Shown here piece after piece: positions 24,526-33,301 of a stretch of 64,000 bases of DNA. The stretch is taken from positions 372,001 through 436,000 of the forward strand of contig PGXV01000001.1 in assembly GCA_002839315.1 (NCBI GenBank), given 5' to 3'. Under the pieces are notes generated by a model. That model was given only the letters and a program-made list of their open reading frames with translations. It did not search any database and was not told the origin of the DNA. The position numbers and the translations under genes are program-made. Source of the DNA: Spirochaetae bacterium HGW-Spirochaetae-3. GTDB lineage: Bacteria; Spirochaetota; Spirochaetia; Treponematales; UBA12059. Each line of letters begins with the position of its first letter. The stretch's first letter is position 1.

Positions 24526-24554
24526 TTGACTCGATCACCCGGTTTCGATATAGT
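24526..24554 (+). promoter_or_regulatory. Promoter of tRNA-Thr (TTGACT-N17-TATAGT)
   Basis: Near-consensus boxes at 24526-24531 and 24549-24554 with ideal spacing lie 14 bases before the tRNA, so the gene is expected to be well transcribed despite its mismatches. Confidence 0.7.
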
Positions 24555-24568
24555 GGCCCTCGTTCCAC

Positions 24569-24641
24569 GCCATCTTAGCTCAGTTGGCAGAGCGCGTGAC
24601 TTGTAATCTCGAGGTCCCCGGTTCGATTCCGGGAGATGCCT
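24569..24641 (+). tRNA. tRNA-Thr (anticodon TGT) with two stem mismatches
   Basis: The sequence folds as a tRNA with D stem GCTC/GAGC, anticodon loop CTTGTAA (anticodon TGT, 24602-24604) and a perfect T arm CCCGG-TTCGATT-CCGGG. Two pairs are broken. The acceptor GCCATCT/AGATGCC has C opposite C at the second pair, and the anticodon stem CGTGA/TCTCG has T opposite T in the middle. CCA is not encoded. It is still most likely tRNA-Thr, but it may be decaying. Confidence 0.75.
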
Positions 24642-24643
24642 TC

Positions 24644-24668
24644 GAAGGTTCAAATCCTTCTCTCTCCA
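24644..24668 (+). pseudogene. Orphan 3' end of a second tRNA
   Basis: Two bases after tRNA-Thr lies a perfect T arm (GAAGG-TTCAAAT-CCTTC), then TCTCTCC and A, exactly what the T arm, 3' acceptor strand and discriminator of another tRNA would look like. The matching 5' strand GGAGAGA and the rest of the cloverleaf are absent. It is a remnant left by deletion or recombination between neighbouring tRNA genes, or by a past integration. Confidence 0.6.
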
Positions 24669-24672
24669 TTCT

Positions 24673-24698
24673 TAAGGACCGCCGTATGGCGGTCCTTA
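24673..24698 (+). terminator. Intrinsic terminator after the tRNA pair
   Basis: TAAGGACCGCC and GGCGGTCCTTA form an 11-pair stem with loop GTAT, followed by TTTGTTT. It closes the tRNA transcript just before the next gene at 24718. Confidence 0.8.
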
Positions 24699-24717
24699 TT
24701 TGTTTACGAGGTATAGT

Positions 24718-25239
24718 ATGGATGCTCCGTTCTGGAGTGATGGCCTGTATTTCGAATGCGCCAGATGCTCCGCGTGCTGCAGGCACGAGCCCGGCTTCGT
24801 ATTCCTGTCCACATTCGATCTACGCAGGCTATTCACGCATAGCGCCCTTGCCTTCCGCGAATTTGTCGATACATTGTTAAGGACAGTAGACATCGGCACC
24901 GGCAACGCGATAAGCCTTAGGGAAAAGTCGAATAATGACTGTATACTATGGAACGGTAACGGATGCTCGGCCTACGAGGCGCGTCCCGTACAATGCGCGA
25001 CGTACCCGTTCTGGCAGGGAGTCATCGATACTCCCGAAGACTGGAATCGCGAATCTCTGGACTGTCCAGGAATAGGAAGGGGCCCTTTGGTTACGGCCGA
25101 AGCCATCGGCGATCGCCTGTGGCGAAGGCGTGCCTATCCGCCCCTCATCATCCCATACGATGTCGCATTGGAGTCAATCGATGAAGATACGCTTCTGGGG
25201 CGCTCGGGGATCGCTTCCGACACCCTTAACGCCCGATAA
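24718..25239 (+). CDS. YkgJ-family cysteine-cluster protein
   Basis: The 173-residue protein has the cysteine pattern of the YkgJ/UPF0153 family: CARCSACC at 14-21, a middle Cys, then CSAYEARPVQCATYPFW and a later CPG. The cysteines are thought to bind a metal ion or iron-sulphur cluster; the function is unknown. GAGG lies six bases before ATG 24718, which is preferred over an ATG six codons upstream near the terminator. It overlaps the next gene by 59 bases in another frame, an unusually long overlap for this genome. Confidence 0.85.
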   Translation: MDAPFWSDGLYFECARCSACCRHEPGFVFLSTFDLRRLFTHSALAFREFVDTLLRTVDIGTGNAISLREKSNNDCILWNGNGCSAYEARPVQCATYPFWQGVIDTPEDWNRESLDCPGIGRGPLVTAEAIGDRLWRRRAYPPLIIPYDVALESIDEDTLLGRSGIASDTLNAR

Positions 25240-26119
25240 GCTACGGAGCAAGATTTCGTCGATCGTGCAGCGTATTACGCCGTCCGACCTCGAATCGCAG
25301 GAGTCGCGCGAGCTATTCCTGGCGCGGCTCCCCGATTACCTGTTCTCCACCGTCGGCGGTAATACGGCGTGCGTCGAGGTCGAGACCGACGAGCGATGCA
25401 GGATCGTATTCGACGCGGGCACGGGCATAAGGAACCTCGGACAGGAAATCGTCGCTTCCAGGAAGGCGGCGACCGTCCACCTCTTCTTCTCGCATTTCCA
25501 CTGGGATCATATACAGGGCCTTCCGTTCTTCGCTCCCGGATTCGACCCGCGTACCCGCCTCTCCATGTACAGCCCCGATCCCAAGCTGCGGGAAATCCTC
25601 GAGGGCCAGATGAAGCCGCCGTATTTTCCCATAGGGCTTGACGCCATGGGCGCGCAGAAGGAATTCATGCTCCTGGAAGGCCGCGGCGTACGCATCGGGG
25701 ACGTCCAGGTGCGTTACCGCGCCATGAGCCATCCCGGCGGCTGCTACAGCTACGCGATCGAGGAAGGCGGAAAGAAGGCCATTTACTCCACCGACACCGA
25801 ACTCGATCCCAAGGACTTCGACAGGACCCCGGAGAACGAGAGCTACTTCAAGGGGGCGGACGCGCTGATCATAGACGCTCAGTACACGCTCGGCGAGGCT
25901 ATAGAGAAACAGTACTGGGGGCATTCGTCCTTCAGCCTGGCCGCCGACTTCGCGGCGTCCTGGCATATCAAGCGGCTCGTGCTCTTCCACCACGAGCCGG
26001 CGTACGGGGATCAGAAGATCGGATCGATACTGAAGTCGGCCTCATGGTACCTCAAGCATATAGAGGATAGGGGCATCGAGGTCGTCCTGGCGCGGGAGGG
26101 CGTAGAGATTGACGTTTGA
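25181..26119 (+). CDS. Metallo-beta-lactamase-fold hydrolase
   Basis: The 312-residue protein begins MKIRFWGARGSLPTPL, has GGNTACVEVE near 59 and the zinc motif HFHWDH at 105-110, then SHPGGCYSYAIE, DTELDPKD and a late HHEP motif. This is the pattern of the PhnP/cyclic-phosphodiesterase-like branch of the superfamily. The insert at residues 20-55 before GGNT is characteristic of its bacterial relatives with unknown substrate. ATG 25181 lies within the previous gene with GGAG upstream. Cytosolic hydrolase; substrate not predictable. Confidence 0.85.
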   Translation: MKIRFWGARGSLPTPLTPDKLRSKISSIVQRITPSDLESQESRELFLARLPDYLFSTVGGNTACVEVETDERCRIVFDAGTGIRNLGQEIVASRKAATVHLFFSHFHWDHIQGLPFFAPGFDPRTRLSMYSPDPKLREILEGQMKPPYFPIGLDAMGAQKEFMLLEGRGVRIGDVQVRYRAMSHPGGCYSYAIEEGGKKAIYSTDTELDPKDFDRTPENESYFKGADALIIDAQYTLGEAIEKQYWGHSSFSLAADFAASWHIKRLVLFHHEPAYGDQKIGSILKSASWYLKHIEDRGIEVVLAREGVEIDV

Positions 26120-26336
26120 AAATCTGTGTACATCCGAATTCTCGGTCACGCTGTCGGGTTCCGAGACGATAGGACTCTATATAGCGCTGGCGCGCGAAGA
26201 AGAAAGCCTCGACCATCATCAGCTCGTCGCCCTCGAGCGCCTGCGTGCCATCCTGTATGAATATCTTTCCGTAGAAGAGCTCGAGGGTATAGGGCTCGCG
26301 TATGCAGGACTGATTGTCAAGGAAGGCGATCTATGA
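26109..26336 (+). CDS. Small hypothetical protein with TTG start
   Basis: The 75-residue acidic protein is open from TTG 26109 (GGAGGG eight bases upstream) to TGA, overlapping the hydrolase by 11 bases and mltG by ATGA. That tight packing on both sides supports it as a real gene. It is helix-rich (LARKEE-like EEESLDHHQLVALERLRAIL, then VEELEGIGLAY) and has no signal peptide or cysteine motif. Function unknown. Confidence 0.65.
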   Translation: MTFENLCTSEFSVTLSGSETIGLYIALAREEESLDHHQLVALERLRAILYEYLSVEELEGIGLAYAGLIVKEGDL

Positions 26337-27379
26337 AGTCGGGAGCATTGCGCGTCATCGGCGCGTTCGCGGCCTTCATCCTCGTCGTCGCCGTGGCCGG
26401 AGGCGTCGCCGTACTCGCATTCGCCGTATCCCTCGATAAGCCGACCGGCGCCATAGGACCGAACGGATCGGTGTTCACCGTCGGACCGGGAGAGACGGGA
26501 TCGTCGGTCGCGAGAAGGCTAGCTCAGGACGAGGTAATTAAATCCGAGTATCTATTCCGCTTGCTGATGAGGTCCAAGGGTCTCGAGCACTCTCTCAAGG
26601 CCGGCGATTACGCGATAGAGGCCGATATGGGCTCGACCGACATACTCGCCATGATATCCGGGGGTAAGCAGGCGCTGATCCGCATGACGATACCGGAGGG
26701 GACCGGCCTCAAGGCCATCGCTACGGCCGCAGAGGCCGCCGGCATCGCCTCAGCCGACGATGTTACGGCGGCGGCGCACGACGCCGCTCTCTTGAAGCGC
26801 CTGGGCATCCCCGCGAAGTCGGCTATCGGCTATCTATTCCCCGATACGTATCTATTGCCCCGCAACGCCGGAGGCGACGAGGTCGTGTCCCTGATGGTCG
26901 AAACGATGAGGAAACGCGTCTACCAGGCCGTTCCCGAGGCGGTCGAGCTGTCGCCAGAGGAATTGCACGATCGCGTCATACTCGCGAGCATCGTCGAGCG
27001 GGAGTACAGGGTCGCGGAAGAGGCTCCGCTGATGGCAAGCGTCTTCCTGAACCGCCTGCGCATCGGCATGGCCCTGCAATCGTGCGCGACCGTCGTCTAC
27101 GTCATTTCCGAGGTGCAGGACAAACCGCATCCCACGAGGATATTCGACAGGGACCTCAAGATCGACGACCCGTTCAATACATATCTCTACCCCGGGCTTC
27201 CGCCCGAACCTATCTGCGACCCCGGCCTAACCGCCCTGTCGGCTACATTACGGCCGGCGATAACGAAGTACCTCTATTTCAGGCTCGTAGACGAGGCGAG
27301 CGGGAAGCACTACTTCTCGGCGACGCTCGACGAACATATACGGGCGGCCTCTCTCGCGGTAAAGCCCAAGGGCCGATGA
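26333..27379 (+). CDS. mltG: Endolytic peptidoglycan transglycosylase
   Basis: Cuts nascent glycan strands in the inner membrane and sets strand length. The 348-residue protein has one N-terminal membrane helix (residues 9-32), a LysM-like part (VFTVGPGETGSSVARRLAQDEVI) and the catalytic YceG/MltG domain with ASIVEREYR (catalytic Glu near 222), SVFLNRLRIGMALQSCATVVY and YNTYLYPGLPPEPI-like FNTYLYPGLPPEPICDPG. It overlaps dnaG by ATGA. The neighbouring rod-shape operon fits a cell-wall role. Confidence 0.94.
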   Translation: MKSGALRVIGAFAAFILVVAVAGGVAVLAFAVSLDKPTGAIGPNGSVFTVGPGETGSSVARRLAQDEVIKSEYLFRLLMRSKGLEHSLKAGDYAIEADMGSTDILAMISGGKQALIRMTIPEGTGLKAIATAAEAAGIASADDVTAAAHDAALLKRLGIPAKSAIGYLFPDTYLLPRNAGGDEVVSLMVETMRKRVYQAVPEAVELSPEELHDRVILASIVEREYRVAEEAPLMASVFLNRLRIGMALQSCATVVYVISEVQDKPHPTRIFDRDLKIDDPFNTYLYPGLPPEPICDPGLTALSATLRPAITKYLYFRLVDEASGKHYFSATLDEHIRAASLAVKPKGR

Positions 27380-29169
27380 AGCGCATCCCGGAGAGGATAG
27401 TCCAGGAAATAGTCTCGCGGTCCGACATAGTCAAGGTGGTCGGCGAATACGTGCGTCTCGAGAAGAGAGGCTCCCGCTGGACCGGCCTGTGCCCCTTCCA
27501 CAACGAGCGGACGCCGTCCTTCGGCGTCAACGAGGAACGCGGCTTCTTCTACTGCTTCGGATGCAAGAAGGGCGGCGACGCCATCACCTTCATCAAGGAA
27601 ATAGAGAAATGCGGCTACGTCGAAGCGCTCGAGCATCTCGCCGACAAGGCTGGCGTCGTCATAACCTACGAAGGCGACGAGGATCCCGCCGAAGCCAAGG
27701 CGGCAAAAGATCGCGAATCGCTCTATGAGCTCTACGAGCGCCTTGCCGGGACCTTTCATCACCTGCTTATATCGGATCCTCGCGGTACCGAGGCGCTCGA
27801 CTACGTGCGCAGGAGAAGGCTCTCGGATCAAACTCTCGTCGACTTTAGGCTGGGTTACGTACCCAAGGACCGAGCCTGGCTTTTCCGATTCCTGCGCGCC
27901 AAGTCCTATTCCGTGGAATTCCTCTCCAAGTCCGGCCTGTTCTCTGGCAAGTACCCGGAATCGTCCATTTTCTCGGATCGCCTTATCTTTCCTATCAGCG
28001 ACGTACGAGGAAGAGTCGTCGCTTTCGGCGGAAGGCTACTATCCGGAGACGGCCCGAAATATATCAATTCTCCTGAAACGCTTATATTCAAGAAGCATGA
28101 AACGCTTTTCGGTCTATCCAAGGCCGCGCAGGCGATGAGGACTTCCGGCGAGGCTATCCTGTGCGAAGGGTACATGGATACGATAGCGTTCCACGCGGCG
28201 GGCGTCGCCAACGCCGTTGCGCCGTTAGGCACGTCGTTCACCGAATCGCAGGCCGCCCTGTTGAAGCGTTACGCCGCGACGCTCATCCTTAGCTTCGATA
28301 GCGATGACGCCGGCGTCAAGGCGACCGAGCGCGCCATGGGCATCGCCGAGAACGTAGGACTCGCCGTCAGGGTGCTTCGGATCGCCGGCGCGAAGGATCC
28401 TGCAGAGATTTTAGAAAAAAACGGCCCGGAGAGATTGAAAATTAATGCCGCTTCCACTATAACTTCCGATGATTTTGTATTGGGAAACGCAGCCTCTATG
28501 CTAAGAGCCGGGGATTCTGAGTCGCAGTCGGAGGCTTTTGGATACCTTTTCCCCTTTATTGCGGATGTTTCTTCGGAAATCAGGCGCGATGCATTCATTA
28601 ACGCCGCCGCGACGCGTCTCGGCGCCGATCCTGCTTCAGTTAGGAGCGATTATTCACGATTCTTGAATAAGGGTTCGCCAAAACGAACGATCGCTCGAGA
28701 AACGGCTTCATCGGGCTTCGTCCCGAGCGCCGACGCGGAATTGATCGCGGCAATCGTGGCGAACTCGGAACTCTTCGAGTCGGCTCGATCCGAGATCGGC
28801 TATATAGACTTCGACGAAGAGCCGTTGAAAGACGCGTTCATTACTATGGAGGAATGCTATCGAAGCGGAGACCAGAGCGTCGCCGCGATTACCGGACGCT
28901 TGACGAGCGAGGGACTCAAGGAGTTCATTCTGCAGAAAATTTCCGATGGAGCGTATTCCATTAATCCAGAACGGTTCGTCATAGACGGAGTGCGTCGGGT
29001 TAAGGAACGGACGCTGGAACAGCAGAATCAACGCCTGGTCGCTCGCATCCGCGAGTACGATCCGGATCGGGACGGCGATGAGCTGTCTCTTAATGATCTA
29101 CTGTATGAAAAGATGTACGTAGATGGAGAACTCACCAGGATAAAGGAAGAGCGGCATGGGCGACCCTGA
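27376..29169 (+). CDS. dnaG: DNA primase
   Basis: Makes RNA primers for replication with DnaB. The 597-residue protein has the CHC2 zinc finger (Cys39, His42, Cys60, Cys63), the RNA-polymerase core ([34 protein letters not shown]), the Toprim motifs EGYMD and LSFDSDDAG, and a C-terminal helicase-binding region. The stretch around 28420-28620 is visibly more AT-rich than its surroundings, within the less conserved C-terminal part. ATG 27376 overlaps the mltG stop; the end overlaps rpoD by 14 bases, giving the macromolecular-synthesis pair dnaG-rpoD. Confidence 0.96.
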   Translation: MKRIPERIVQEIVSRSDIVKVVGEYVRLEKRGSRWTGLCPFHNERTPSFGVNEERGFFYCFGCKKGGDAITFIKEIEKCGYVEALEHLADKAGVVITYEGDEDPAEAKAAKDRESLYELYERLAGTFHHLLISDPRGTEALDYVRRRRLSDQTLVDFRLGYVPKDRAWLFRFLRAKSYSVEFLSKSGLFSGKYPESSIFSDRLIFPISDVRGRVVAFGGRLLSGDGPKYINSPETLIFKKHETLFGLSKAAQAMRTSGEAILCEGYMDTIAFHAAGVANAVAPLGTSFTESQAALLKRYAATLILSFDSDDAGVKATERAMGIAENVGLAVRVLRIAGAKDPAEILEKNGPERLKINAASTITSDDFVLGNAASMLRAGDSESQSEAFGYLFPFIADVSSEIRRDAFINAAATRLGADPASVRSDYSRFLNKGSPKRTIARETASSGFVPSADAELIAAIVANSELFESARSEIGYIDFDEEPLKDAFITMEECYRSGDQSVAAITGRLTSEGLKEFILQKISDGAYSINPERFVIDGVRRVKERTLEQQNQRLVARIREYDPDRDGDELSLNDLLYEKMYVDGELTRIKEERHGRP

Positions 29170-30892
29170 ACTCGATCCCGCGATTGCGAAGCTACTCGAA
29201 TACGCGAAGTCAAAGAAGACGATCAGCTTCGACGAGCTGTCTGACTTCTTGCCTGAGGAATTACTGAATTCAGACAAGATCGATGGCGTCCTCGCCCTTC
29301 TCGAGAGCAATAACATACAGCTCGAAGAAGAGGAACTCCAGGTCGATGAAGCCTCGGAGCCTAAAGAGCACGAGCCGGAGACGACCTCGACGAAGGAAAA
29401 GAAACGACTCGTATATAACGACAAGGAAAGCGCCGTAGACGACCCGATCCGCCTGTACCTACGGGAAATCGGCAAGGAGAACCTCCTCACCGCTGAGCAG
29501 GAAGTGGAGCTCTCCAAGCAGATGGAGGAGGGCGAGAACATCATCAAGGGAATCATCAAGAAGAGCGGCATGCTGATTCCCGAGTTCTACCAGATTTCCG
29601 TCAAGGCCAAGCGAGAATCCGGCTCTCAGCAGCGCAAGGAGAACTCCGAGCGTATCGCCGAGCGGCGTCGTCTCAATCAGTTCTACCGAGACGTCCTCCG
29701 CGACACGCAGGTCGAGCTCAAGTCCTATATGGAGACGAAAAAGCGCATCGCGTCTCGGGGCGGCGACGTCAAGGCCGATGAGCAGCTCCTCAAGTCCCGT
29801 AACGAGCTGCTCGACAGGCTAGGGGAGGCGGACCTCCATCCCGAAGAGATCAACTCGTTCTCCGAAAAGTTCATCAACGCCGCGAAGCGCATCAAGAAAT
29901 ACCGGCGCGAGCAGGAGCGCCTCGAACGGGCCCTGCAGGTCGAAAACCTCCGCGAGCTCCGCGTGCTCGGTCGGAACCTGACGCTCAAGGAGCGACGGGA
30001 ACAGATCGAGGCCGACCTCGGGATCGGCGCCGACGAGATAAAGGAACGGATCAGGCAGATCCAGGTCACCGAGAAAAAACTCGAAGAACTTGAATACTCC
30101 TTCGAGAACGACTGCGACGTCATCATAACTATGGCCAAGGAGATAAACCGCGGGCGTATCATGATGAAGAACGCCAAGGATCGACTCATCAAGGCCAACC
30201 TGCGTCTCGTCGTGTCCATCGCCAAGAAATACACGAACCGCGGCCTGCATTTCTTCGACCTCGTGCAGGAAGGTAACATAGGCCTGATAAAGGCCGTAGA
30301 GAAGTTCGAGTACCGCAAGGGATATAAATTCTCCACCTACGCGACGTGGTGGATACGGCAGGCCATTACACGGTCGATAAGCGACCAGGCGAGAACCATC
30401 CGCGTACCCGTCCACATGATCGAGCAGATCAACAAGGTCGTCCGCGAGTCGCGCCAGCTCATGCAGAAACTGGGCAGGGAGCCGACCGACGAAGAGGTCG
30501 CTCAGCAGCTCGGCTGGCCCGTGACCCGCGTAAAGAGCGTCAAGAACGTAGCTCGCGAGCCCATAAGCCTCGAGACGCCGATCGGCGAGGACGAGGACAG
30601 CCTGCTGGGCGATTTCATAGAGGACAAGGAGATAGAGAACCCCAGCGTCCAGACGGACTACAAGCTCCTTCAGGAGCAGATACGCTCGGTCCTGTCGACC
30701 CTGCCTCCCAGGGAGCAGGAAGTCCTGCGCATGCGCTTCGGCCTCGACGACGGATATTCCTTGACCCTCGAGGAGGTCGGCCTCTATTTCAACGTTACCC
30801 GCGAGCGTATACGGCAGATAGAAGCCAAGGCGCTCAAGAAGCTACGCCATTTCAAGCGCAGCCAGAAATTACGGGATTACGTCGACCATTGA
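29156..30892 (+). CDS. rpoD: Primary sigma factor RpoD (sigma-70)
   Basis: Directs RNA polymerase to housekeeping promoters. The 578-residue protein has region 1.1-like acidic helices (residues 1-70), region 1.2 ([27 protein letters not shown]), a large non-conserved insertion (about 135-310), region 2 ([29 protein letters not shown] and [14 protein letters not shown]), region 3, and region 4 with the helix-turn-helix [28 protein letters not shown]. The TTGACA/TATAAT-type promoters in this window agree with its conserved regions 2.4 and 4.2. It starts inside the end of dnaG. Confidence 0.97.
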   Translation: MGDPELDPAIAKLLEYAKSKKTISFDELSDFLPEELLNSDKIDGVLALLESNNIQLEEEELQVDEASEPKEHEPETTSTKEKKRLVYNDKESAVDDPIRLYLREIGKENLLTAEQEVELSKQMEEGENIIKGIIKKSGMLIPEFYQISVKAKRESGSQQRKENSERIAERRRLNQFYRDVLRDTQVELKSYMETKKRIASRGGDVKADEQLLKSRNELLDRLGEADLHPEEINSFSEKFINAAKRIKKYRREQERLERALQVENLRELRVLGRNLTLKERREQIEADLGIGADEIKERIRQIQVTEKKLEELEYSFENDCDVIITMAKEINRGRIMMKNAKDRLIKANLRLVVSIAKKYTNRGLHFFDLVQEGNIGLIKAVEKFEYRKGYKFSTYATWWIRQAITRSISDQARTIRVPVHMIEQINKVVRESRQLMQKLGREPTDEEVAQQLGWPVTRVKSVKNVAREPISLETPIGEDEDSLLGDFIEDKEIENPSVQTDYKLLQEQIRSVLSTLPPREQEVLRMRFGLDDGYSLTLEEVGLYFNVTRERIRQIEAKALKKLRHFKRSQKLRDYVDH

Positions 30893-30905
30893 TATTGATT
30901 CTTTC

Positions 30906-30944
30906 CACGGCAGGCGCGACGTTGATCACGACGCGCCTGCCGTG
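30906..30944 (+). terminator. Long GC-rich inverted repeat after rpoD
   Basis: CACGGCAGGCGCG and CGCGCCTGCCGTG form a perfect 13-pair stem around a 13-base loop, 13 bases after the rpoD stop. No T run follows, so it is a weak or factor-assisted terminator or an mRNA-stabilising end. A promoter overlaps its right half. Confidence 0.5.
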
Positions 30945-30951
30945 CTATAAT
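30922..30951 (+). promoter_or_regulatory. Promoter TTGATC-N18-TATAAT
   Basis: TTGATC (30922-30927) lies in the hairpin loop and a perfect TATAAT (30946-30951) lies just after the stem. It serves the zinc-ribbon gene at 30993 and perhaps rnpB. Confidence 0.65.
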
Positions 30952-30992
30952 CGCGCGTCATCGCGACATTACCCTAAACGAGGTGAAACCAT

Positions 30993-31856
30993 ATGCTGAT
31001 GGAAGAACTTTTCGAGCGACTACGAACGTTCCAGGAGCTCCTGATGGAGCGTGTCGCCATCGAAAAGGAAGTACGGGAACTGCCGAAATCGATACTGGCG
31101 CAAGAAGAGGTCCTCACGCGCGCCAGGAAGAGCTACGGCGAGCGCAGCCAGCGCTTCGAGGAAGCCCAGTCCAGGGTCGGGCAGCTCCGCGCCGAGCTAG
31201 CCGATGTAATGGCGCACAAGGAAAAATCCGAGCAGCAGATGGACTCGATCTCCAACCCTCGCGAATTCGAGGCGCTTAACAAGGAGATCACCGAAGCGGG
31301 CCTCAAGGAAGACCAGCTACGCAAGGACGTCAAGCGTGAAGATGAGAATCTCATAGAAGCCGAGAGCGAAGTCCGTTCCAGCGAGACGCTGATCACGTCC
31401 CAAGAGGCGGAGATCGAAGAGAAGCGTACCCGTATAAAGAACGACGAAGCCTCCATGAAGGCTCGGGTTACCGAGCTCAAGGGTAAAGAAGACGATATCA
31501 CCAAGGATATCGACACGGAAGTCGTATTCAAATTCGAGCGCATCATCAAGTCCAAGCAGGGCGTCGGTATAGTTCCCGTAAAGGGCGTCGTATGCTCAGG
31601 CTGCTCGATGATACTGCCCGCCCAGTTCGTCAACGAAGTGCGGCAGAGCGACAAGATCGTATTCTGCCCATATTGCTCCCGCGTCCTTTTCTACCAGGAA
31701 GGCGACGAATCGCAGGAAGACATGATCGTCGATATCGAATCCGGTTCGCTCGCCGACCTCGACGACTTCGGCGACGATTCCGACGACGACTATGATTCGG
31801 ATTCCGACATGGACGGCGATTCTGACAAAGGATCGATGAGCGACTCCGACGATTAG
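30993..31856 (+). CDS. Coiled-coil protein with C4 zinc ribbon and acidic tail
   Basis: The 287-residue protein has a long coiled coil (residues 1-185, Glu/Lys/Arg-rich heptads). A four-cysteine zinc ribbon follows, with CSGC near 206 and CPYC near 232, as in the CT398-like/DUF164 family (PF02591). The tail from about 250 is almost only Asp and Ser (DDSDDDYDSDSD). Family members are thought to bind nucleic acid or flagellar/secretion proteins; the role is not established. AACGAGGTG precedes the start; a second ATG two codons later is possible. It is followed 8 bases later by rnpB. Confidence 0.85.
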   Translation: MLMEELFERLRTFQELLMERVAIEKEVRELPKSILAQEEVLTRARKSYGERSQRFEEAQSRVGQLRAELADVMAHKEKSEQQMDSISNPREFEALNKEITEAGLKEDQLRKDVKREDENLIEAESEVRSSETLITSQEAEIEEKRTRIKNDEASMKARVTELKGKEDDITKDIDTEVVFKFERIIKSKQGVGIVPVKGVVCSGCSMILPAQFVNEVRQSDKIVFCPYCSRVLFYQEGDESQEDMIVDIESGSLADLDDFGDDSDDDYDSDSDMDGDSDKGSMSDSDD

Positions 31857-31864
31857 GTAATCAT

Positions 31865-32257
31865 AGGGACGAACCGGGCCGCCGTCGCCGAGGCTTGCCT
31901 CGGCGGAGGAAAGTCCGGGCTCGAAAGGACGCGACGCCGGCTAACGGCCGGGCGTACGGCTGGCGACGGCCGTACGACAGAAAGCGCAACAGAAAGCGAA
32001 CCGCCTGCGCCGAAAGGCGCGGGTAAGGGTGAAAAGGTGGGGTAAGAGCCCACCGCGTTCGCGGCGACGCGAACGGCACGGCAAGCCTCGTCGCGAGCAA
32101 GGCCGAACAGCGGAGGCGCGGTTCGCGCTCCGTCTCCACCGCGAGGTGGAGACGGTACTCCGCGGGTAGGCCGCGAAAGCGGAAGAGCGATCTTCCGCAA
32201 AGATGGATGGCGGCCGCCGCGAAAGCGGTACAGAACCCGGCTTATAGGTTCGTCCCT
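31865..32257 (+). ncRNA. rnpB: RNase P RNA, bacterial type A
   Basis: Catalytic RNA that removes 5' leaders from tRNA precursors. The P1 ends pair perfectly: AGGGACGAACC (31865-31875) with GGTTCGTCCCT (32247-32257), followed by TTTT. Conserved elements are present in order: GAGGAAAGTCCGGGCTC (P4 5' side), ACAGAAAGC, the GGGTAAGGGTGAAAAGGTG and GGTAAGAGCCCACCGC core, and ACAGAACCCGGCTTA near the 3' end. It is about 393 bases long. A long open frame on the opposite strand is only a consequence of GC-rich structured RNA. Confidence 0.97.
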
Positions 32258-32271
32258 TTTCATTGCCTTAA

Positions 32272-32301
32272 TTGACTTTAGCGGTCCGGGCGTGGTACAA
32301 C
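32272..32301 (+). promoter_or_regulatory. Promoter TTGACT-N18-TACAAC
   Basis: Boxes at 32272-32277 and 32296-32301 lie between rnpB and the TPR gene. The expected transcription start is about seven bases before ATG 32315, leaving no room for a ribosome site. Confidence 0.5.
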
Positions 32302-32314
32302 GAACCCGATTGTT

Positions 32315-33280
32315 ATGAACGACTATTCCCACGGCATTTCGCGCGGTTCTGACCCATTCCTCAAGAAACTCAGACGCCGGCGGCTCATCACCGGAGCGCT
32401 CGTGTTCATTGGCATAGGCATAGTCGCGGTATGCGCTATCCTGGCTTTCTCGGCCGTAGCGGTCAAGCGCGCCTTCCCGAAGGCGACTCAGGACTCCATC
32501 GTCTCGTTATGGTCCGCGAAAGACTACGTTAGCGTCTCCAGGGCATGCGACGAAGCGCTCGAGCTGGCTCCCCTCGATCCTTTCTACCTGATATTCAAGG
32601 GATTCTCCGCTTTCTATCTAGGCTTGTCAGAGAGCGGCGGCGAAAAGCGTGCCGCCCGCATGGATGAAGCCGTATTCTCTATTCGAAAAGCCTTGATCGA
32701 CCCAAAAACGCCGCTCAAGGCGGAAGCGACGTATATCCTCGGAAAGGCTTATTTCCATAAGGGGCCCGATTACTACAACGAGGCGATTTCATACCTCGTC
32801 GAATCTAATGCGCTGGGTTATTCCAAGGCCGATACATGGGAATACCTCGCGATAGCCGCCCAAGGGGCGGATAGGATCGATCAGAGCGTCGATTTCTTCG
32901 ACAAGGCCATTTCCCTGAAACCCGACTCTCCGGAACTGATGCTCGCGGCGGCTACGGCTAACGCTCAGGCGGGGCATAGAGACCGCGCTGAGTCCCTGGC
33001 CAACGAAGCGATGGCGGCTACGAGCGACGAGTACCTCGCGGAGCGTTGCGGCTTTCTTCTCGGCGACCTCTACATGAAATCCGGTCGCCTTGACGAGGCG
33101 CTAGCGAGGTACCAATCCATACAAGATAAAAATCCCGAGTCGGCAGACGCATGGTACTATCAAGGTCTCGTCCTCATCGCGGCAGGCGATCCGATACGCG
33201 CGCGAGCCGCATGGCGCAAGGCAATCTCGATAGACCCGATGCACGCCGGCGCAAGACAAAAACTATCTGAACGTTCATAG
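32315..33280 (+). CDS. Membrane-anchored TPR protein
   Basis: The 321-residue protein has a basic N-terminus (LKKLRRRRLITG) and one membrane helix at about 24-48, then periplasmic TPR units (SRACDEALELAPLDPFYLIF, ATYILGKAYFHKGPDYYNEAISYL, DQSVDFFDKAISLKPDSPELM and a C-terminal AWRKAISIDPMHAGARQKL). It is placed 21 bases before mreB, so it may be cotranscribed with the rod operon and help assemble it; that is an inference from position. The mRNA leader is very short. Confidence 0.8.
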   Translation: MNDYSHGISRGSDPFLKKLRRRRLITGALVFIGIGIVAVCAILAFSAVAVKRAFPKATQDSIVSLWSAKDYVSVSRACDEALELAPLDPFYLIFKGFSAFYLGLSESGGEKRAARMDEAVFSIRKALIDPKTPLKAEATYILGKAYFHKGPDYYNEAISYLVESNALGYSKADTWEYLAIAAQGADRIDQSVDFFDKAISLKPDSPELMLAAATANAQAGHRDRAESLANEAMAATSDEYLAERCGFLLGDLYMKSGRLDEALARYQSIQDKNPESADAWYYQGLVLIAAGDPIRARAAWRKAISIDPMHAGARQKLSERS

Positions 33281-33301
33281 ACTTGCATTAAGGAGCACAT
33301 C

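Noticed and set aside
24569-24641. Declaring the tRNA-Thr a clear pseudogene
   Set aside because: Two mismatches alone do not prove loss; loops, T arm, promoter and terminator are intact.
31853-32332. 159-codon open frame on the minus strand
   Set aside because: It lies exactly opposite RNase P RNA; the frame is Arg/Pro-rich, without ribosome site, and results from GC-rich structured RNA.
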